A stretch of 64,000 nucleotides of DNA from contig NZ_RBAL01000003.1 in assembly GCF_003626535.1 (NCBI RefSeq), forward strand, positions 1 through 64,000, written 5' to 3'. The DNA comes from Streptomyces hoynatensis (GTDB taxonomy: Bacteria > Actinomycetota > Actinomycetes > Streptomycetales > Streptomycetaceae). Under the pieces are notes generated by a model. That model worked only from the letters and a program-made list of their open reading frames with translations, ran no database searches and was not told the origin of the DNA. This document shows positions 24,287 to 34,120 of this stretch, piece by piece (positions within the stretch are counted from its first letter, which is position 1; each line of letters opens with the position of its first letter). Position numbers and translations under genes: made by a program.

Positions 24287-24429
24287 GGCGAAATTGGCCC
24301 TTTTCTCCAGGCCAGTCGCGAGGTCTCATGGAGATTCGGCCCCCAGGTCGCGTTCCCGGCCCGGCTCGGCCCCGCCGCGGGCCTGCCGCAGCACCTTCGC
24401 CGCCCCCGGGAATGCGCCCGAACGGCCGT

Positions 24430-24453
24430 AGACTGTCCCAGACTGTTTAATAT
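24430..24453 (+). promoter_or_regulatory. putative pdxS promoter with 10-bp-phased direct repeat (operator)
   Basis: AGACTGT occurs twice (24430–24436 and 24440–24446), one helical turn apart. It is followed at 24448–24453 by TAATAT, a near-ideal -10. No -35 hexamer is present; the repeats occupy that position, as expected for an activator-dependent promoter. A PdxR-type (MocR) regulator is the obvious candidate, but this is inference. The leader to pdxS would be about 85 nt. Confidence 0.45.
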
Positions 24454-24544
24454 CGCACTTATCGCCCCTGGCCCTCCGGGCCGCCGTGAGCGGGCCGAGT
24501 GCGCCGAGCCCAGCACCCCCAAGCTCTCCTGTGAGGTCGAATCC

Positions 24545-25459
24545 GTGTCAGCTACGTCTCCCAGCACCCCGCAGACCCCGGCGACCGGCACGGCCCGCGT
24601 CAAGCGCGGCATGGCCGAGCAGCTCAAGGGCGGAGTGATCATGGACGTCGTCACCCCGGAGCAGGCGAAGATCGCCGAGGACGCCGGCGCGGTGGCCGTC
24701 ATGGCGCTGGAGCGCGTCCCCGCCGACATCCGCAAGGACGGCGGCGTGGCGCGCATGTCCGACCCGGACATGATCGACGGCATCATCCAGGCCGTCTCCA
24801 TCCCGGTCATGGCCAAGTCCCGCATCGGGCATCTCGTCGAGGCCCAGGTCCTCCAGGCCCTCGGCGTCGACTACATCGACGAGTCCGAGGTCCTCACCCC
24901 GGCCGACGAGGTCAACCACACCGACAAGTGGGCCTTCACCACCCCCTTCGTGTGCGGCGCCACCAACCTCGGCGAGGCCCTGCGCCGGATCGCCGAGGGC
25001 GCGGCCATGATCCGCTCCAAGGGCGAGGCCGGCACCGGGAACGTCGTCGAGGCCGTCCGCCACCTGCGGCAGATCCGGGGCGAGATCGCCCGGCTGCGTG
25101 GCCTGGACAACAACGAGCTGTACGCCGCGGCCAAGGAGCTGCGCGCCCCCTACGAGCTGGTCCGGGAGGTCGCCGAGCTCGGCAAGCTGCCCGTCGTGCT
25201 GTTCTCCGCGGGCGGCGTGGCGACCCCGGCGGACGCCGCGCTGATGCGGCAGCTGGGCGCCGAGGGCGTGTTCGTCGGCTCCGGGATCTTCAAGTCGGGC
25301 GACCCGGCCAGGCGCGCCGCCGCCATCGTCAAGGCCACCACCTTCTACGACGACCCCAAGACCGTCGCCGACGTCTCGCGCGGGCTCGGCGAGGCCATGG
25401 TCGGCATCAACCTGGACACCCTCGCCGACGCCGAGCGCTACGCCTCGCGCGGCTGGTGA
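24545..25459 (+). CDS. pdxS: pyridoxal 5'-phosphate synthase subunit PdxS
   Basis: A 304-residue (beta/alpha)8 barrel that condenses ribose-5-phosphate, glyceraldehyde-3-phosphate and ammonia from PdxT into PLP. The signature [20 protein letters not shown], the catalytic Lys in VMAKSRIGH, the second active-site region [19 protein letters not shown] and [13 protein letters not shown] are all present. The N-terminus is extended by about 15 Thr/Pro residues. The GTG start at 24545 is followed by pdxT after 17 nt. Confidence 0.97.
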   Translation: MSATSPSTPQTPATGTARVKRGMAEQLKGGVIMDVVTPEQAKIAEDAGAVAVMALERVPADIRKDGGVARMSDPDMIDGIIQAVSIPVMAKSRIGHLVEAQVLQALGVDYIDESEVLTPADEVNHTDKWAFTTPFVCGATNLGEALRRIAEGAAMIRSKGEAGTGNVVEAVRHLRQIRGEIARLRGLDNNELYAAAKELRAPYELVREVAELGKLPVVLFSAGGVATPADAALMRQLGAEGVFVGSGIFKSGDPARRAAAIVKATTFYDDPKTVADVSRGLGEAMVGINLDTLADAERYASRGW

Positions 25460-25476
25460 GGCGAGGAGCGGCCCAC

Positions 25477-26124
25477 GTGACGACTGCTGCCACCGGCCCG
25501 GCCCCCGGGACCGCCGCCCCCGCGGCCGGTCCCGCCGCCGCGCCCCGCGTCGGGGTGCTCGCGCTCCAGGGCGACGTCAGGGAGCACCTGACCGCCCTGG
25601 CCGCCGCGGGCGCACAGGCCGTGCCCGTGCGGCGGCCCGAGGAGCTGGCCGCCGTACGGGGGCTGGTGATCCCGGGCGGGGAGTCCACCACGATCTCCAA
25701 GCTGGCGCACGCCTTCGGCCTGCTGGAGCCGCTGCGCGAGCGGGTGCGCGCCGGGATGCCGGCCTACGGCTCCTGCGCGGGCATGATCATGCTCGCGGAC
25801 AAGATCCTCGATCCGCGCTCGGGCCAGGAGACCGTCGGCGGCATCGACATGCTCGTGCGGCGCAACGCCTTCGGCCGGCAGAACGAGTCCTTCGAGGCCG
25901 CGGTCGAGGTCGCAGGCGTGGCGGGCGGCCCCGTCGAGGGCGTGTTCATCCGCGCGCCCTGGGTGGAGTCCCTCGGCGCGGCGGCCGAGGCGCTCGCCGA
26001 GTACGACGGGCACCCGGTGGCCGTGCGCCAGGGCAACCTGCTCGCCACCGCCTTCCACCCCGAACTCACCGGCGACCACCGCGTGCACGCGCTGTTCACG
26101 GAGATGGTGCGCGCGGCGGGGTAG
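25477..26124 (+). CDS. pdxT: pyridoxal 5'-phosphate synthase glutaminase subunit PdxT
   Basis: A 215-residue class-I-like glutaminase supplying ammonia to Pdx[16 protein letters not shown], the nucleophile Cys in [10 protein letters not shown], and the His/Glu pair in AFHPELT are visible. A 23-residue Ala/Pro/Thr N-terminal extension precedes the conserved [17 protein letters not shown] 25477 follows GAGGAG at a good distance. A hyphenated repeat and the yebC promoter follow. Confidence 0.96.
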   Translation: MTTAATGPAPGTAAPAAGPAAAPRVGVLALQGDVREHLTALAAAGAQAVPVRRPEELAAVRGLVIPGGESTTISKLAHAFGLLEPLRERVRAGMPAYGSCAGMIMLADKILDPRSGQETVGGIDMLVRRNAFGRQNESFEAAVEVAGVAGGPVEGVFIRAPWVESLGAAAEALAEYDGHPVAVRQGNLLATAFHPELTGDHRVHALFTEMVRAAG

Positions 26125-26135
26125 GTGACGGCCGG

Positions 26136-26183
26136 TAGGATCGCCTCGTTGACGGAAGTCGGTTGAAGATCTGTCGGTTGAAG
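26136..26183 (+). repeat. 11-bp direct repeat in the yebC leader
   Basis: GTCGGTTGAAG occurs at 26158–26168 and again at 26173–26183 (15-bp period). It lies between a TAGGAT box (26136–26141, possible -10) and the yebC ribosome site (GAAGGAG). It could be an operator or an RNA element; no function is known to me. Confidence 0.6.
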
Positions 26184-26210
26184 TTCTGGTGACATCGAAG
26201 GAGCAGCGCA

Positions 26211-26963
26211 GTGTCCGGCCACTCCAAGTGGGCAACCACCAAGCACAAGAAGGCCGTGATCGATGCCAAGCGCGGCAAGCTGTTCGCGAAGCTGATCAAG
26301 AACATCGAGGTCGCTGCGCGAACGGGCGGTGGTGACCCGGAGGGCAATCCCACGCTCTACGACGCCATCCAGAAGGCCAAGAAGAGCTCGGTGCCCAACA
26401 CCAACATCGACCGCGCCGTCAAGCGCGGCGCCGGCCTCGAGGCGGGCGGCGCCGACTACCAGACGATCACCTACGAGGGCTACGGCCCCAACGGCGTCGC
26501 GGTCCTGATCGAGTGCCTGACCGACAATCGCAACCGCGCCGCCTCCGACGTGCGCGTCGCCATGACCCGCAACGGCGGCTCGATGGCCGACCCGGGCTCG
26601 GTGTCCTACCTGTTCAACCGCAAGGGCGTCGTGATCGTGCCCAAGGGCGAGCTCTCCGAGGACGACGTGCTCGGCGCGGTCCTCGACGCGGGCGCCGAGG
26701 AGGTCAACGACCTGGGCGAGTCCTTCGAGGTGGTCAGCGAGGCGGCCGACCTGGTGGCCGTCCGTACCGCCCTCCAGGACGCCGGCATCGACTACGACTC
26801 GGCGGAGGCCAGCTTCATCCCCACCATGCAGGTGGAGCTGGACGAGGAGGGCGCCCGCAAGATCTTCCGGCTCATCGACGCCCTGGAGGACAGCGACGAC
26901 GTGCAGAACGTCTTCGCCAACTTCGACGTCGCCGACGAGATCATGGCCAAGGTCGAGGCGTAA
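26211..26963 (+). CDS. YebC/PmpR-family protein (DNA-binding regulator / translation factor)
   Basis: A 250-residue YebC-family protein. It begins [22 protein letters not shown], the family signature, followed by three domains of the usual length. Members bind DNA, and recent work links some to relief of ribosome stalling. The gene is adjacent to ruvCAB in most bacteria, as here. GAAGGAG precedes GTG 26211. I use no specific symbol because paralogues differ in role. Confidence 0.93.
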   Translation: MSGHSKWATTKHKKAVIDAKRGKLFAKLIKNIEVAARTGGGDPEGNPTLYDAIQKAKKSSVPNTNIDRAVKRGAGLEAGGADYQTITYEGYGPNGVAVLIECLTDNRNRAASDVRVAMTRNGGSMADPGSVSYLFNRKGVVIVPKGELSEDDVLGAVLDAGAEEVNDLGESFEVVSEAADLVAVRTALQDAGIDYDSAEASFIPTMQVELDEEGARKIFRLIDALEDSDDVQNVFANFDVADEIMAKVEA

Positions 26964-27059
26964 CTCCCGCGCCCCCGGGCCGTTCCGGCGGATTGTCGGT
27001 GCCTGGCGATAGCCTGCCGAACGGCCGGGCGGACAAGGCGAGCGAGGGAGGGGCGGCCG

Positions 27060-27614
27060 GTGCGGGTGCTGGGCGTTGACCCCGGATTGACGAGATGCGG
27101 CCTCGGCGTCGTCGAGGGGCTGCCCGGGCGCAGGCTGCGCATGGCGGACGTGGGAGTGGTGCGCACCCCCGCGGACGCCGAGGTGGCCGAGCGGCTGGTG
27201 CTCGTCGAGCGCGGCATCGAGGAGTGGCTCGACGCGCACCGCCCCGAGGTGGTCGCGGTCGAGCGCGTCTTCAGCCAGCACAACGTGCGCACCGTGATGG
27301 GCACCGCGCAGGCGAGCGCCGTGGCCATGCTGTGCGCCGCGCGCCGCGGCCTCCCCGTCGCCCTGCACACCCCCAGCGAGGTCAAGGCGGCCGTCACCGG
27401 CTCGGGCCGCGCCGAGAAGGCCCAGGTCGGGGCGATGGTGGCCAGGCTGCTGCGGCTGGACGCGCCGCCCAGGCCCGCCGACGCCGCCGACGCGCTCGCC
27501 CTCGCCATCTGCCACATCTGGCGGGCCCCGGCCCAAAGCAGGCTCCAGCAGGCCTGGGCGGCGGCGCGCCGCGCCCCGGCCGCCCCCTCCCCGAAGGGCA
27601 CCACCTCCTCATGA
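27060..27614 (+). CDS. ruvC: Holliday junction resolvase RuvC
   Basis: A 184-residue RNase-H-fold endonuclease cutting Holliday junctions made during recombination. The first catalytic Asp is in [12 protein letters not shown], Glu in [21 protein letters not shown], and the Asp pair in [19 protein letters not shown] 27060 has GAGGGAGG upstream. It is coupled to ruvA by an ATGA overlap. The C-terminal roughly 25 residues are a basic, Ala-rich tail. Confidence 0.96.
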   Translation: MRVLGVDPGLTRCGLGVVEGLPGRRLRMADVGVVRTPADAEVAERLVLVERGIEEWLDAHRPEVVAVERVFSQHNVRTVMGTAQASAVAMLCAARRGLPVALHTPSEVKAAVTGSGRAEKAQVGAMVARLLRLDAPPRPADAADALALAICHIWRAPAQSRLQQAWAAARRAPAAPSPKGTTSS

Positions 27615-28231
27615 TCGCCTTCGTTTCCGGGCGGGTCGCCGCGCTCGCCCCCGACTCGGCCGTGGTCGAGGTCGGCGGCATCGGCGTCGCCGTCCAGTGC
27701 ACCCCGGGCACCCTCGCCGGGCTGCGCCTCGGGCAGACCGCCAGGCTGGCCACCTCCCTCGTCGTCCGGGAGGACTCCCTCACCCTCTACGGCTTCGCCG
27801 AGGAGGACGAGCGGCAGGTGTTCGAGCTGTTGCAGACCGCGAGCGGGGTCGGGCCCAGGCTCGCCCAGGCGATGCTCGCCGTGCACAGCCCGGACGCGCT
27901 GCGGCTGGCCGTGTCCACCGGCGACGAGAAGGCGCTCACCGCCGTTCCCGGCATCGGCAGGAAGGGCGCCCAGAAGCTGCTGCTCGAGCTCAGGGACCGG
28001 CTCGGCGAGCCGGTGGGGGCCGCGGCCTCCGCGGCCGGCCCGGCCGCCGTCGCCGGCTGGCGCGAGCAGCTGCTCGACGCCCTCACCGGCCTGGGGTACG
28101 CGCCCCGGGAGGCCGAGCGCGCCGTGTCCGCCGTCGCCCCGCAGGCCGAGCGGGCCGCCGCCCAGGGAGCGCCGCCCGAGATCTCCGGGCTGCTGCGCGC
28201 CGCCCTCCAGACCCTCCAGCGATCCCGCTAG
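27611..28231 (+). CDS. ruvA: Holliday junction branch migration protein RuvA
   Basis: A 206-residue tetrameric junction-binding subunit. The OB-fold domain is about residues 1–63 ([21 protein letters not shown]). Helix-hairpin-helix motifs follow ([19 protein letters not shown] and [20 protein letters not shown]), and the flexible C-terminal RuvB-binding domain is about 155–206 ([17 protein letters not shown]). It overlaps ruvC by ATGA. Confidence 0.96.
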   Translation: MIAFVSGRVAALAPDSAVVEVGGIGVAVQCTPGTLAGLRLGQTARLATSLVVREDSLTLYGFAEEDERQVFELLQTASGVGPRLAQAMLAVHSPDALRLAVSTGDEKALTAVPGIGRKGAQKLLLELRDRLGEPVGAAASAAGPAAVAGWREQLLDALTGLGYAPREAERAVSAVAPQAERAAAQGAPPEISGLLRAALQTLQRSR

Positions 28232-28307
28232 CCGCCCCAGGCGCTCCCGGGCGGCCCGCCGCCCGGGGAACGGGACCCACCCGCCTCACCCGTACGAAGG
28301 AGCCGAG

Positions 28308-28391
28308 ATGCCCCCGCCACCGCCCGGCGCACCCGCCCACGCCGCGCCAGGCCACGGCCGCCGCGCGCCCGCCCGGGGCGGCAGGCCGTGA
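28308..28391 (+). CDS. 27-codon leader-type mini-gene overlapping the ruvB start
   Basis: ATG 28308 follows an excellent AAGGAG (28298–28303). The frame encodes [19 protein letters not shown]… and ends with TGA at 28389–28391, overlapping the ruvB start GTG 28388 (GTGA). ruvB itself has no good ribosome site, so ribosomes finishing this mini-gene could reinitiate on ruvB. The peptide has no recognisable motif; the coupling is an inference from geometry. Confidence 0.4.
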   Translation: MPPPPPGAPAHAAPGHGRRAPARGGRP

Positions 28392-29461
28392 GCCGGGAGG
28401 AGAGCCAGGCCGGGGCCGAGCGGCTGGTGGGCTCCGCCGCCGACGGGGAGGACCTCGCGGTCGAGGCCGCGCTGCGGCCCAAGGACCTCGGCGAGTTCAT
28501 CGGCCAGACCAGGGTCCGCGAGCAGCTGGACCTGGTGCTGCGCGCGGCGCGCGCCCGCGGCGGCACCGCCGACCACGTGCTGCTCTCCGGGGCCCCTGGC
28601 CTGGGCAAGACCACCCTGTCCATGATCATCGCGGCCGAGATGGGGGCGCCGATCCGCATCACCTCGGGCCCGGCCATCCAGCACGCGGGCGACCTGGCCG
28701 CGATCCTGTCCTCGCTGACCGAGGGCGAGGTCCTCTTCCTCGACGAGATCCACCGGATGTCCAGGCCCGCCGAGGAAATGCTGTACATGGCGATGGAGGA
28801 CTTCCGCGTCGACGTGGTCGTCGGGAAGGGGCCGGGCGCCACCGCCATCCCGCTGGAGCTCCCGCCCTTCACGCTGGTCGGCGCGACCACCAGGGCCGGG
28901 CTGCTGCCGCCCCCGCTGCGCGACCGCTTCGGCTTCACCGGGCACATGGAGTTCTACGCGCCCGCGGAGCTGGAGCGCGTGGTGCACCGCTCGGCCGGGC
29001 TGCTGGGCGTGGAGGTCACCGGGGACGGGGCGGCCGAGATCGCGGGCCGCTCCCGCGGCACCCCCAGGATCGCCAACCGGCTGCTGCGCCGGGTCCGCGA
29101 CTACGCCCAGGTCCGGGCCGACGGGGTGGTGACGAAGGACACGGCGGCCCGGGCGCTGGCCGTCTACGAGGTCGACGACCTGGGGCTCGACCGGCTCGAC
29201 CGGGCCGTGCTGCACGCCCTGCTGAAGCTCTTCGGCGGCGGGCCGGTGGGGCTCTCCACGCTGGCCGTCGCGGTCGGCGAGGAGCGTGAGACAGTGGAAG
29301 AGGTCGCCGAGCCCTTCCTCGTCAGGGAGGGGTTGCTCGCCCGTACTCCGCGCGGGCGTGTGGCGACCCCGGCCGCCTGGCGGCACCTGGGGCTCACGCC
29401 CCCGCCACAGACGGCCGCGGGAGGACAGGCGGGCGGACAAGAGGGACTGTTCGGGACGTGA
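28388..29461 (+). CDS. ruvB: Holliday junction branch migration helicase RuvB
   Basis: A 357-residue AAA+ motor driving branch migration with RuvA. Walker A is [10 protein letters not shown], Walker B is [10 protein letters not shown], sensor 1 is [11 protein letters not shown], and the arginine finger region is PPPLRDRFG. The winged-helix domain is C-terminal (about 270–335, [15 protein letters not shown]). GTG 28388 overlaps the mini-gene described at 28308. A short Gly/Gln-rich tail ends the protein. Confidence 0.96.
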   Translation: MSREESQAGAERLVGSAADGEDLAVEAALRPKDLGEFIGQTRVREQLDLVLRAARARGGTADHVLLSGAPGLGKTTLSMIIAAEMGAPIRITSGPAIQHAGDLAAILSSLTEGEVLFLDEIHRMSRPAEEMLYMAMEDFRVDVVVGKGPGATAIPLELPPFTLVGATTRAGLLPPPLRDRFGFTGHMEFYAPAELERVVHRSAGLLGVEVTGDGAAEIAGRSRGTPRIANRLLRRVRDYAQVRADGVVTKDTAARALAVYEVDDLGLDRLDRAVLHALLKLFGGGPVGLSTLAVAVGEERETVEEVAEPFLVREGLLARTPRGRVATPAAWRHLGLTPPPQTAAGGQAGGQEGLFGT

Positions 29462-29506
29462 CGGCGGCGAAATTCCGTCCGTGGAACTCCGATACGATCC
29501 TGGACG

Positions 29507-29536
29507 TTGTTCCCCTGGCGCAGCCTCGCCTAGACT
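29507..29536 (+). promoter_or_regulatory. promoter of the yajC–secDF operon
   Basis: TTGTTC (29507–29512), an 18-nt spacer and TAGACT (29531–29536) make a good vegetative-type promoter, starting 46 nt after the ruvB stop. The leader to yajC would be about 80 nt. Confidence 0.6.
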
Positions 29537-29623
29537 CCGCCGTTGCCATCCGATTCAGCGATGGCATGCCCACCACCGGATACCTGGTCGCGGCAGTGGC
29601 CATGCAAAGGAATTTCCTCCACC

Positions 29624-30121
29624 GTGGATATCGCGTTTCTGTTCCCCATCATTGTGCTCGTCGGCGTCATGTACCTCATGTCCCGGTCGGCCAGAAACCG
29701 GCAGCGTCAGGCCGCCCAGATGCGCGACGCCATGGAGCCGGGCACTGGCGTGAGGACCATCGGCGGCATGTACGCGCTGGTCAAGGAGGTCCGCGAGGAC
29801 ACCGTGCTGCTTGAGATCGCGCCCGGCCTCCACGCCGTCTATGCGAAGAGCGCCGTGGGCGCGATCCTCGACGCCGAGGAGTACGAGCGCATCGTCAACG
29901 GCGAATCGCCTTTCGAGGACGAGTCCGTCCAGGTGCCGGACGACGCCTCCTCGCTGATCGAGGCCGAGGAGGCGGGGGACGCCGCCGGCGACCGGGTGGA
30001 GCTGGGCAAAAGCGAGAACGCCGACGCCGCGGCGGGCGGCGATGCCGCGGAAAGCGAGCAGGACGCCGAGACCGAGGTTTCCGGGAACGACAACGACGGC
30101 GAGCACGGGACCAAGTCCTGA
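29624..30121 (+). CDS. yajC: preprotein translocase accessory subunit YajC
   Basis: A 165-residue protein with one N-terminal transmembrane helix (DIAFLFPIIVLVGVMYLM), a basic RSARNRQRQ stretch and the conserved cytoplasmic domain (MEPGTGVRTIGGMYALVKEV). The acidic C-terminal tail (about 100–165) is longer than in E. coli. It joins SecDF in the Sec holo-translocon. GTG 29624 has AAAGGA about 12 nt upstream, a long spacing; no nearer in-frame start agrees with the family's N-terminus. Confidence 0.9.
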   Translation: MDIAFLFPIIVLVGVMYLMSRSARNRQRQAAQMRDAMEPGTGVRTIGGMYALVKEVREDTVLLEIAPGLHAVYAKSAVGAILDAEEYERIVNGESPFEDESVQVPDDASSLIEAEEAGDAAGDRVELGKSENADAAAGGDAAESEQDAETEVSGNDNDGEHGTKS

Positions 30122-30221
30122 ACGCGGCGGCCGGCGCGCAGTCCGGCACGTCCGTCAGTCACCCCCCTGAGCCGCGCGGCGTTCACCTGGCGCGGTCCTT
30201 GGACAGAGAGAAGACGAGAAG

Positions 30222-32132
30222 GTGGCGACACCGAAGAAGGGCCTCAGGTCCTCACGCAGGAGGGATCTCGGGTCCCGGCGAGCCCAGGGCGGCCGGCCCG
30301 GCAGGGCTCTGCTCCTGATTCTGGTGGTCATGGTGGGGCTGTCCGGAGGGATGTTCCTCTCCGGTCACACCACGCCACGGCTGGGCATCGACCTCGCCGG
30401 CGGCACGAGCATCACGCTCTCCGCCGTGGCCGAGGAGGGTCACGAGGACGCGATCAATTCGACGAACCTCAACACCGCGGTCAACATCATCGAACGCCGG
30501 GTCAACGGCCTTGGCGTCTCGGAGGCCGAGGTCCAGACCCAGGGCGACCGGAACATCATCGTCAACATCCCCAAGGGCAGTGACGAGAAGGAGGCGCGGG
30601 AGCAGGTCGGCACCACCGCCGAGCTGGGCTTCCGCCCGGTCCTCTCCGCCACCCTCGCCGACGCCTCCGCCAGTGAGGAGCCCTCGTCCTCCGAGTCCCC
30701 GAGCAGCTCCGAGTCCCCGGGCAGCTCCGAGTCCCCGAGCGACTCCGAGTCGCCGAGCGACGACGAGGCCACGGGCAGCGAGTCCCCCTCGGACGAGGAG
30801 TCCACCTCCGACGAGGAGTCGGCGCAGAGCCTCCAGGCCCCCGGCGCGGGTGACTCCGCCGCCACCGCAGACTTCGCCGCGTACCACAGCGACGACTCCA
30901 CCGGCTCCGAGAGCCCCGACGCCTCCGGGACGCCCGACGCCGACAGCACGGACTCGGGGAGCGGCGAGGACGCCACCGACGAGAGCACCGGCGACGGGAA
31001 CGAGGGCGACGCCGCCGCGGACGCCCAGGCGCTCCAGCAGCAGCTCGACGACCTCGACTGCTCCACCGAGGCCTCCCGCCTGCAGGCCAGCCGGGCCGCC
31101 GGCCAGGCCGACGACGAGGAGAACGTCGTCGCCTGTGACGAGGACGGCACCTACAAGTACGTGCTCGGCCCCGTGGCGGTGCCCGGCACCGACGTCAGCG
31201 ACGCGAACGCCGTGTACGACACCCAGCAGGGCCAGGGCTGGATCGTGCAGATGGAGTTCAACAACTCGGGCGCCGACAAGTTCGCCGACGTCACCGAGGA
31301 GCTGTCGAGCCAGACCGACCCGCAGAACCAGTTCGCCATCGTGCTCGACGGCGAGGTGGTCTCCGCCCCGGCCGTCCACGAGCGGCTCGGCGGTGGCAGC
31401 GCCGAGATCTACGGCAACTTCGACCAGGACTCCGCCAAGGACCTGGCGAACATCCTCAAGTACGGCGCCCTTCCGCTGACCTTCGAGGAGGCCAGCGTCT
31501 CCACGGTCTCCCCGACCCTGGGCCAGGAGCAGCTGCGGGCCGGCCTGATCGCGGGCGCCATCGGCCTCGCCCTGGTCGTGGGCTACGTGGTGCTGTACTA
31601 CCGCGGCCTGTCGATCATCGCGATCCTCAGCCTGGTCGTCTCCAGCATCCTGACCTACACGATCATGGCGCTGCTCGGCCCCACGATCGGCTTCGCGCTG
31701 AACCTCCCGGCCGTCTGCGGCGCGATCGTTGCCATCGGCATCACGGCCGACTCGTTCATCGTGTACTTCGAACGGATAAGGGACGAGATCAGGGAGGGCC
31801 GCAGCCTGCGGCCCGCGGTCGAGCGCGCCTGGCCGCGCGCGAGGCGCACGATCCTGGTCTCCGACTTCGTCTCGTTCCTCGCCGCGGCGGTGCTCTTCAC
31901 CGTCACGGTCGGCAAGGTGCAGGGCTTCGCGTTCACGCTCGGGCTCACGACGGTCCTGGACGTGGTGGTCGTCTTCCTGTTCACCAAGCCGCTGATGACC
32001 GTGCTGGCGCGCCGGAGGTTCTTCTCCTCCGGGCACTCCTGGTCCGGCCTCGACCCCAAGAGGCTGTCCGCCACCCCGCCGCTGCGCGGCCGCCGTCCCG
32101 TCCCCGTTCCGTCCGACGCGAAGGAGGCGTGA
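30222..32132 (+). CDS. secD: protein translocase subunit SecD with Ser/Glu/Asp-rich insertion
   Basis: A 636-residue SecD. TM1 is about 29–47 and is followed by RLGIDLAGGTSITL, the SecD signature. The extracytoplasmic P1 domain is interrupted at about 145–270 by a low-complexity acidic insert with SSESP-type repeats. The conserved region then resumes (VLGPVAVPGTDVSDANAVYD). Five further helices lie in the C-terminal third (LRAGLIAGAIGLALVVG onward). With SecF it uses the proton-motive force to pull exported proteins out of the Sec channel. It is 1 nt from secF. Confidence 0.95.
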   Translation: MATPKKGLRSSRRRDLGSRRAQGGRPGRALLLILVVMVGLSGGMFLSGHTTPRLGIDLAGGTSITLSAVAEEGHEDAINSTNLNTAVNIIERRVNGLGVSEAEVQTQGDRNIIVNIPKGSDEKEAREQVGTTAELGFRPVLSATLADASASEEPSSSESPSSSESPGSSESPSDSESPSDDEATGSESPSDEESTSDEESAQSLQAPGAGDSAATADFAAYHSDDSTGSESPDASGTPDADSTDSGSGEDATDESTGDGNEGDAAADAQALQQQLDDLDCSTEASRLQASRAAGQADDEENVVACDEDGTYKYVLGPVAVPGTDVSDANAVYDTQQGQGWIVQMEFNNSGADKFADVTEELSSQTDPQNQFAIVLDGEVVSAPAVHERLGGGSAEIYGNFDQDSAKDLANILKYGALPLTFEEASVSTVSPTLGQEQLRAGLIAGAIGLALVVGYVVLYYRGLSIIAILSLVVSSILTYTIMALLGPTIGFALNLPAVCGAIVAIGITADSFIVYFERIRDEIREGRSLRPAVERAWPRARRTILVSDFVSFLAAAVLFTVTVGKVQGFAFTLGLTTVLDVVVVFLFTKPLMTVLARRRFFSSGHSWSGLDPKRLSATPPLRGRRPVPVPSDAKEA

Positions 32133-32133
32133 G

Positions 32134-33321
32134 ATGTCACGGCTCGGCGCAATGGGTGCCAGGCTCTACCGCGGTGAGGTCGGCGTCGACTTCGTCGGCA
32201 GGCGGCGGATCTGGTACTGCATCTCGCTCCTGATCACCGTCCTCGCCTTCACGGGCTTCATGGTCCGCGGGCTCGTGATGGGCGTCGAGTTCGAGGGCGG
32301 CGCGGTCTTCACCACCCCGGCCACCGACGTCTCGGTCGAGGACGCCAGGCACGTCGCCGAGGAGACCTCGGGCAGCAGCGCGCTGGTCCAGACGCTGGGC
32401 GACGACGGCGCGATGCGTATCCAGGTCAGCGGCCTGGACACCGACCAGTCGAACGAGACCCGGGCGGCCCTGGCCGAGGAGCTGGGCATCCCGACGGACG
32501 ACCTCAACGCCGAGGTGATCGGCCCCAGCTGGGGCGACCAGATCGCCGACAAGGCGTGGCGGGGCCTGATCATCTTCCTGGTCCTCGTCGTGATCTACCT
32601 GGCCGTGGCCTTCGAGTGGCGCATGGCGCTCGCCGCGCTGATCGCGCTGATCCACGACCTCACGATCACGGTCGGCGTCTACGCCCTCGTCGGCTTCGAG
32701 GTCACCCCGGGCACGGTGATCGGCCTGCTGACGATCCTCGGTTACTCGCTCTACGACACGGTCGTGGTCTTCGACGGCCTCAAGGAGCAGACCCGGGGCT
32801 TCGCCAAGCAGACCAGGTTCACCTACGCCGAGCTGGCCAACCGCAGCCTCAACGGCACGCTGGTCCGGTCGATCAACACCTCGGTCGTGGCCCTGCTGCC
32901 CGTGGCGGCGCTGCTCTTCATCGGCGGCGGCCTGCTCGGCGGCGGCATGCTCAACGACATCGCCCTCTCGCTGTTCGTCGGCCTCTCCGCGGGCGCGTAC
33001 TCCTCGATCATGATCGCCACCCCGCTGGTGGCCGACCTGAAGATGCGCGAGCCGGACATCAAGGCGACCGACAAGCGGGTGCTCGCCAAGCGGGCCAAGC
33101 GCGAGGAGGAGCCGGCGAAGGCCGCGGCGGCCGAGGAGGCCGGTGCGGCCGAGGAGGAGTCCGACGCGCCGGACGCCGAGGCCGCGGGCCCGGCGCCGGC
33201 GGCCGGGGTGGGCGCCGGCGGCGGCGCGGGCTCCGGCGGCCCCGCGCCCGCGCGCGGTCCCCGCCGGCAGCCGGTCTCCCGCACCCGCGGGCGCGGCCGT
33301 CCCTCGGGCAAGCGGCGGTGA
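32134..33321 (+). CDS. secF: protein translocase subunit SecF
   Basis: A 395-residue partner of SecD with six transmembrane helices. [16 protein letters not shown] starts the protein, [12 protein letters not shown] is the FEGG signature, and [16 protein letters not shown] is the conserved D-containing helix. The C-terminus (about 310–395) is an Ala/Glu- then Arg-rich cytoplasmic tail. GAAGGAGG overlaps the end of secD, and ATG 32134 is one nucleotide after its stop. Confidence 0.96.
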   Translation: MSRLGAMGARLYRGEVGVDFVGRRRIWYCISLLITVLAFTGFMVRGLVMGVEFEGGAVFTTPATDVSVEDARHVAEETSGSSALVQTLGDDGAMRIQVSGLDTDQSNETRAALAEELGIPTDDLNAEVIGPSWGDQIADKAWRGLIIFLVLVVIYLAVAFEWRMALAALIALIHDLTITVGVYALVGFEVTPGTVIGLLTILGYSLYDTVVVFDGLKEQTRGFAKQTRFTYAELANRSLNGTLVRSINTSVVALLPVAALLFIGGGLLGGGMLNDIALSLFVGLSAGAYSSIMIATPLVADLKMREPDIKATDKRVLAKRAKREEEPAKAAAAEEAGAAEEESDAPDAEAAGPAPAAGVGAGGGAGSGGPAPARGPRRQPVSRTRGRGRPSGKRR

Positions 33322-33899
33322 GCGGCGTGACGGACATGTCCACCCGGGCCGCGGCCTCGCGCGAGGAGCTCGCCGCGCTGCTGCTCGGCCGCATCCGCGA
33401 CGTCGCGGACTACCCGAAGCCGGGGATCGTCTTCAAGGACATCACCCCGCTGCTGGCGGACCCGGTGGCCTTCGGCGCGCTGACGGAGGCGCTGGCCGCG
33501 TTCGCCACGGAGCAGGGCGCCACCAAGGTCGTGGGCCTGGAGGCGCGCGGCTTCATCCTCGCCGCCCCGGTCGCGGTCAGGGCCGGGCTCGGCTTCGTCC
33601 CGGTCCGCAAGGCCGGCAAGCTGCCGGGCGCCACCCTGTCGCAGTCCTACGACCTCGAGTACGGCAGCGCCGAGATGGAGATCCACGCCGAGGACCTGAC
33701 CGCGCAGGACCGGGTGCTCGTCATCGACGACGTGCTGGCGACCGGGGGGACCGCCGAGGCATCCCTGCGGCTGATCAGCCGTTCGGGCGCCACGGTGGCC
33801 GGCCTCGGAGTGCTGATGGAGCTGTCCTTCCTCGGCGGCGCCTCACGGGTGCGCGCCGCCCTCGACGGCGCCCCCTACCAGGCGCTGGTCACCGTCTGA
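33318..33899 (+). CDS. apt: adenine phosphoribosyltransferase
   Basis: A 193-residue type-I PRTase salvaging adenine to AMP. The PRPP loop is [17 protein letters not shown], and [16 protein letters not shown] and [28 protein letters not shown] are typical. GTG 33318 overlaps the secF stop (GTGA); in-frame alternatives are GTG 33327 and ATG 33336, and no clear ribosome site decides. The place between secDF and relA is conserved in actinobacteria and may link purine supply to ppGpp metabolism. Confidence 0.94.
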   Translation: MSGVTDMSTRAAASREELAALLLGRIRDVADYPKPGIVFKDITPLLADPVAFGALTEALAAFATEQGATKVVGLEARGFILAAPVAVRAGLGFVPVRKAGKLPGATLSQSYDLEYGSAEMEIHAEDLTAQDRVLVIDDVLATGGTAEASLRLISRSGATVAGLGVLMELSFLGGASRVRAALDGAPYQALVTV

Positions 33900-33926
33900 G
33901 GTCGTCCGCATCCGCTCGCACATCCA

Positions 33927-33958
33927 CGGGGGCGCGCACCGCGAGGTGGGCGCCCCCG
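33927..33958 (+). terminator. terminator after apt
   Basis: CGGGGGCGC (33927–33935) pairs with GCGCCCCCG (33950–33958), and the loop contains CACC/GGTG that extends the stem. It starts 28 nt after the apt stop. Confidence 0.75.
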
Positions 33959-34120
33959 CGCATGCGCCGGTTGAGCGGGAGCCATTTGCCCGGGCTCGTT
34001 ACCATGGCAGTCCGATCGTTACCCGGCCGGACCCTCCCGACGGCCGTCCACGGCCCCCAAGGACCGCCCCCTCTCCCGGCCCCCCACCGGCGGGGAGTAC
34101 GGGCCCGTAAAGGAGTGCCC

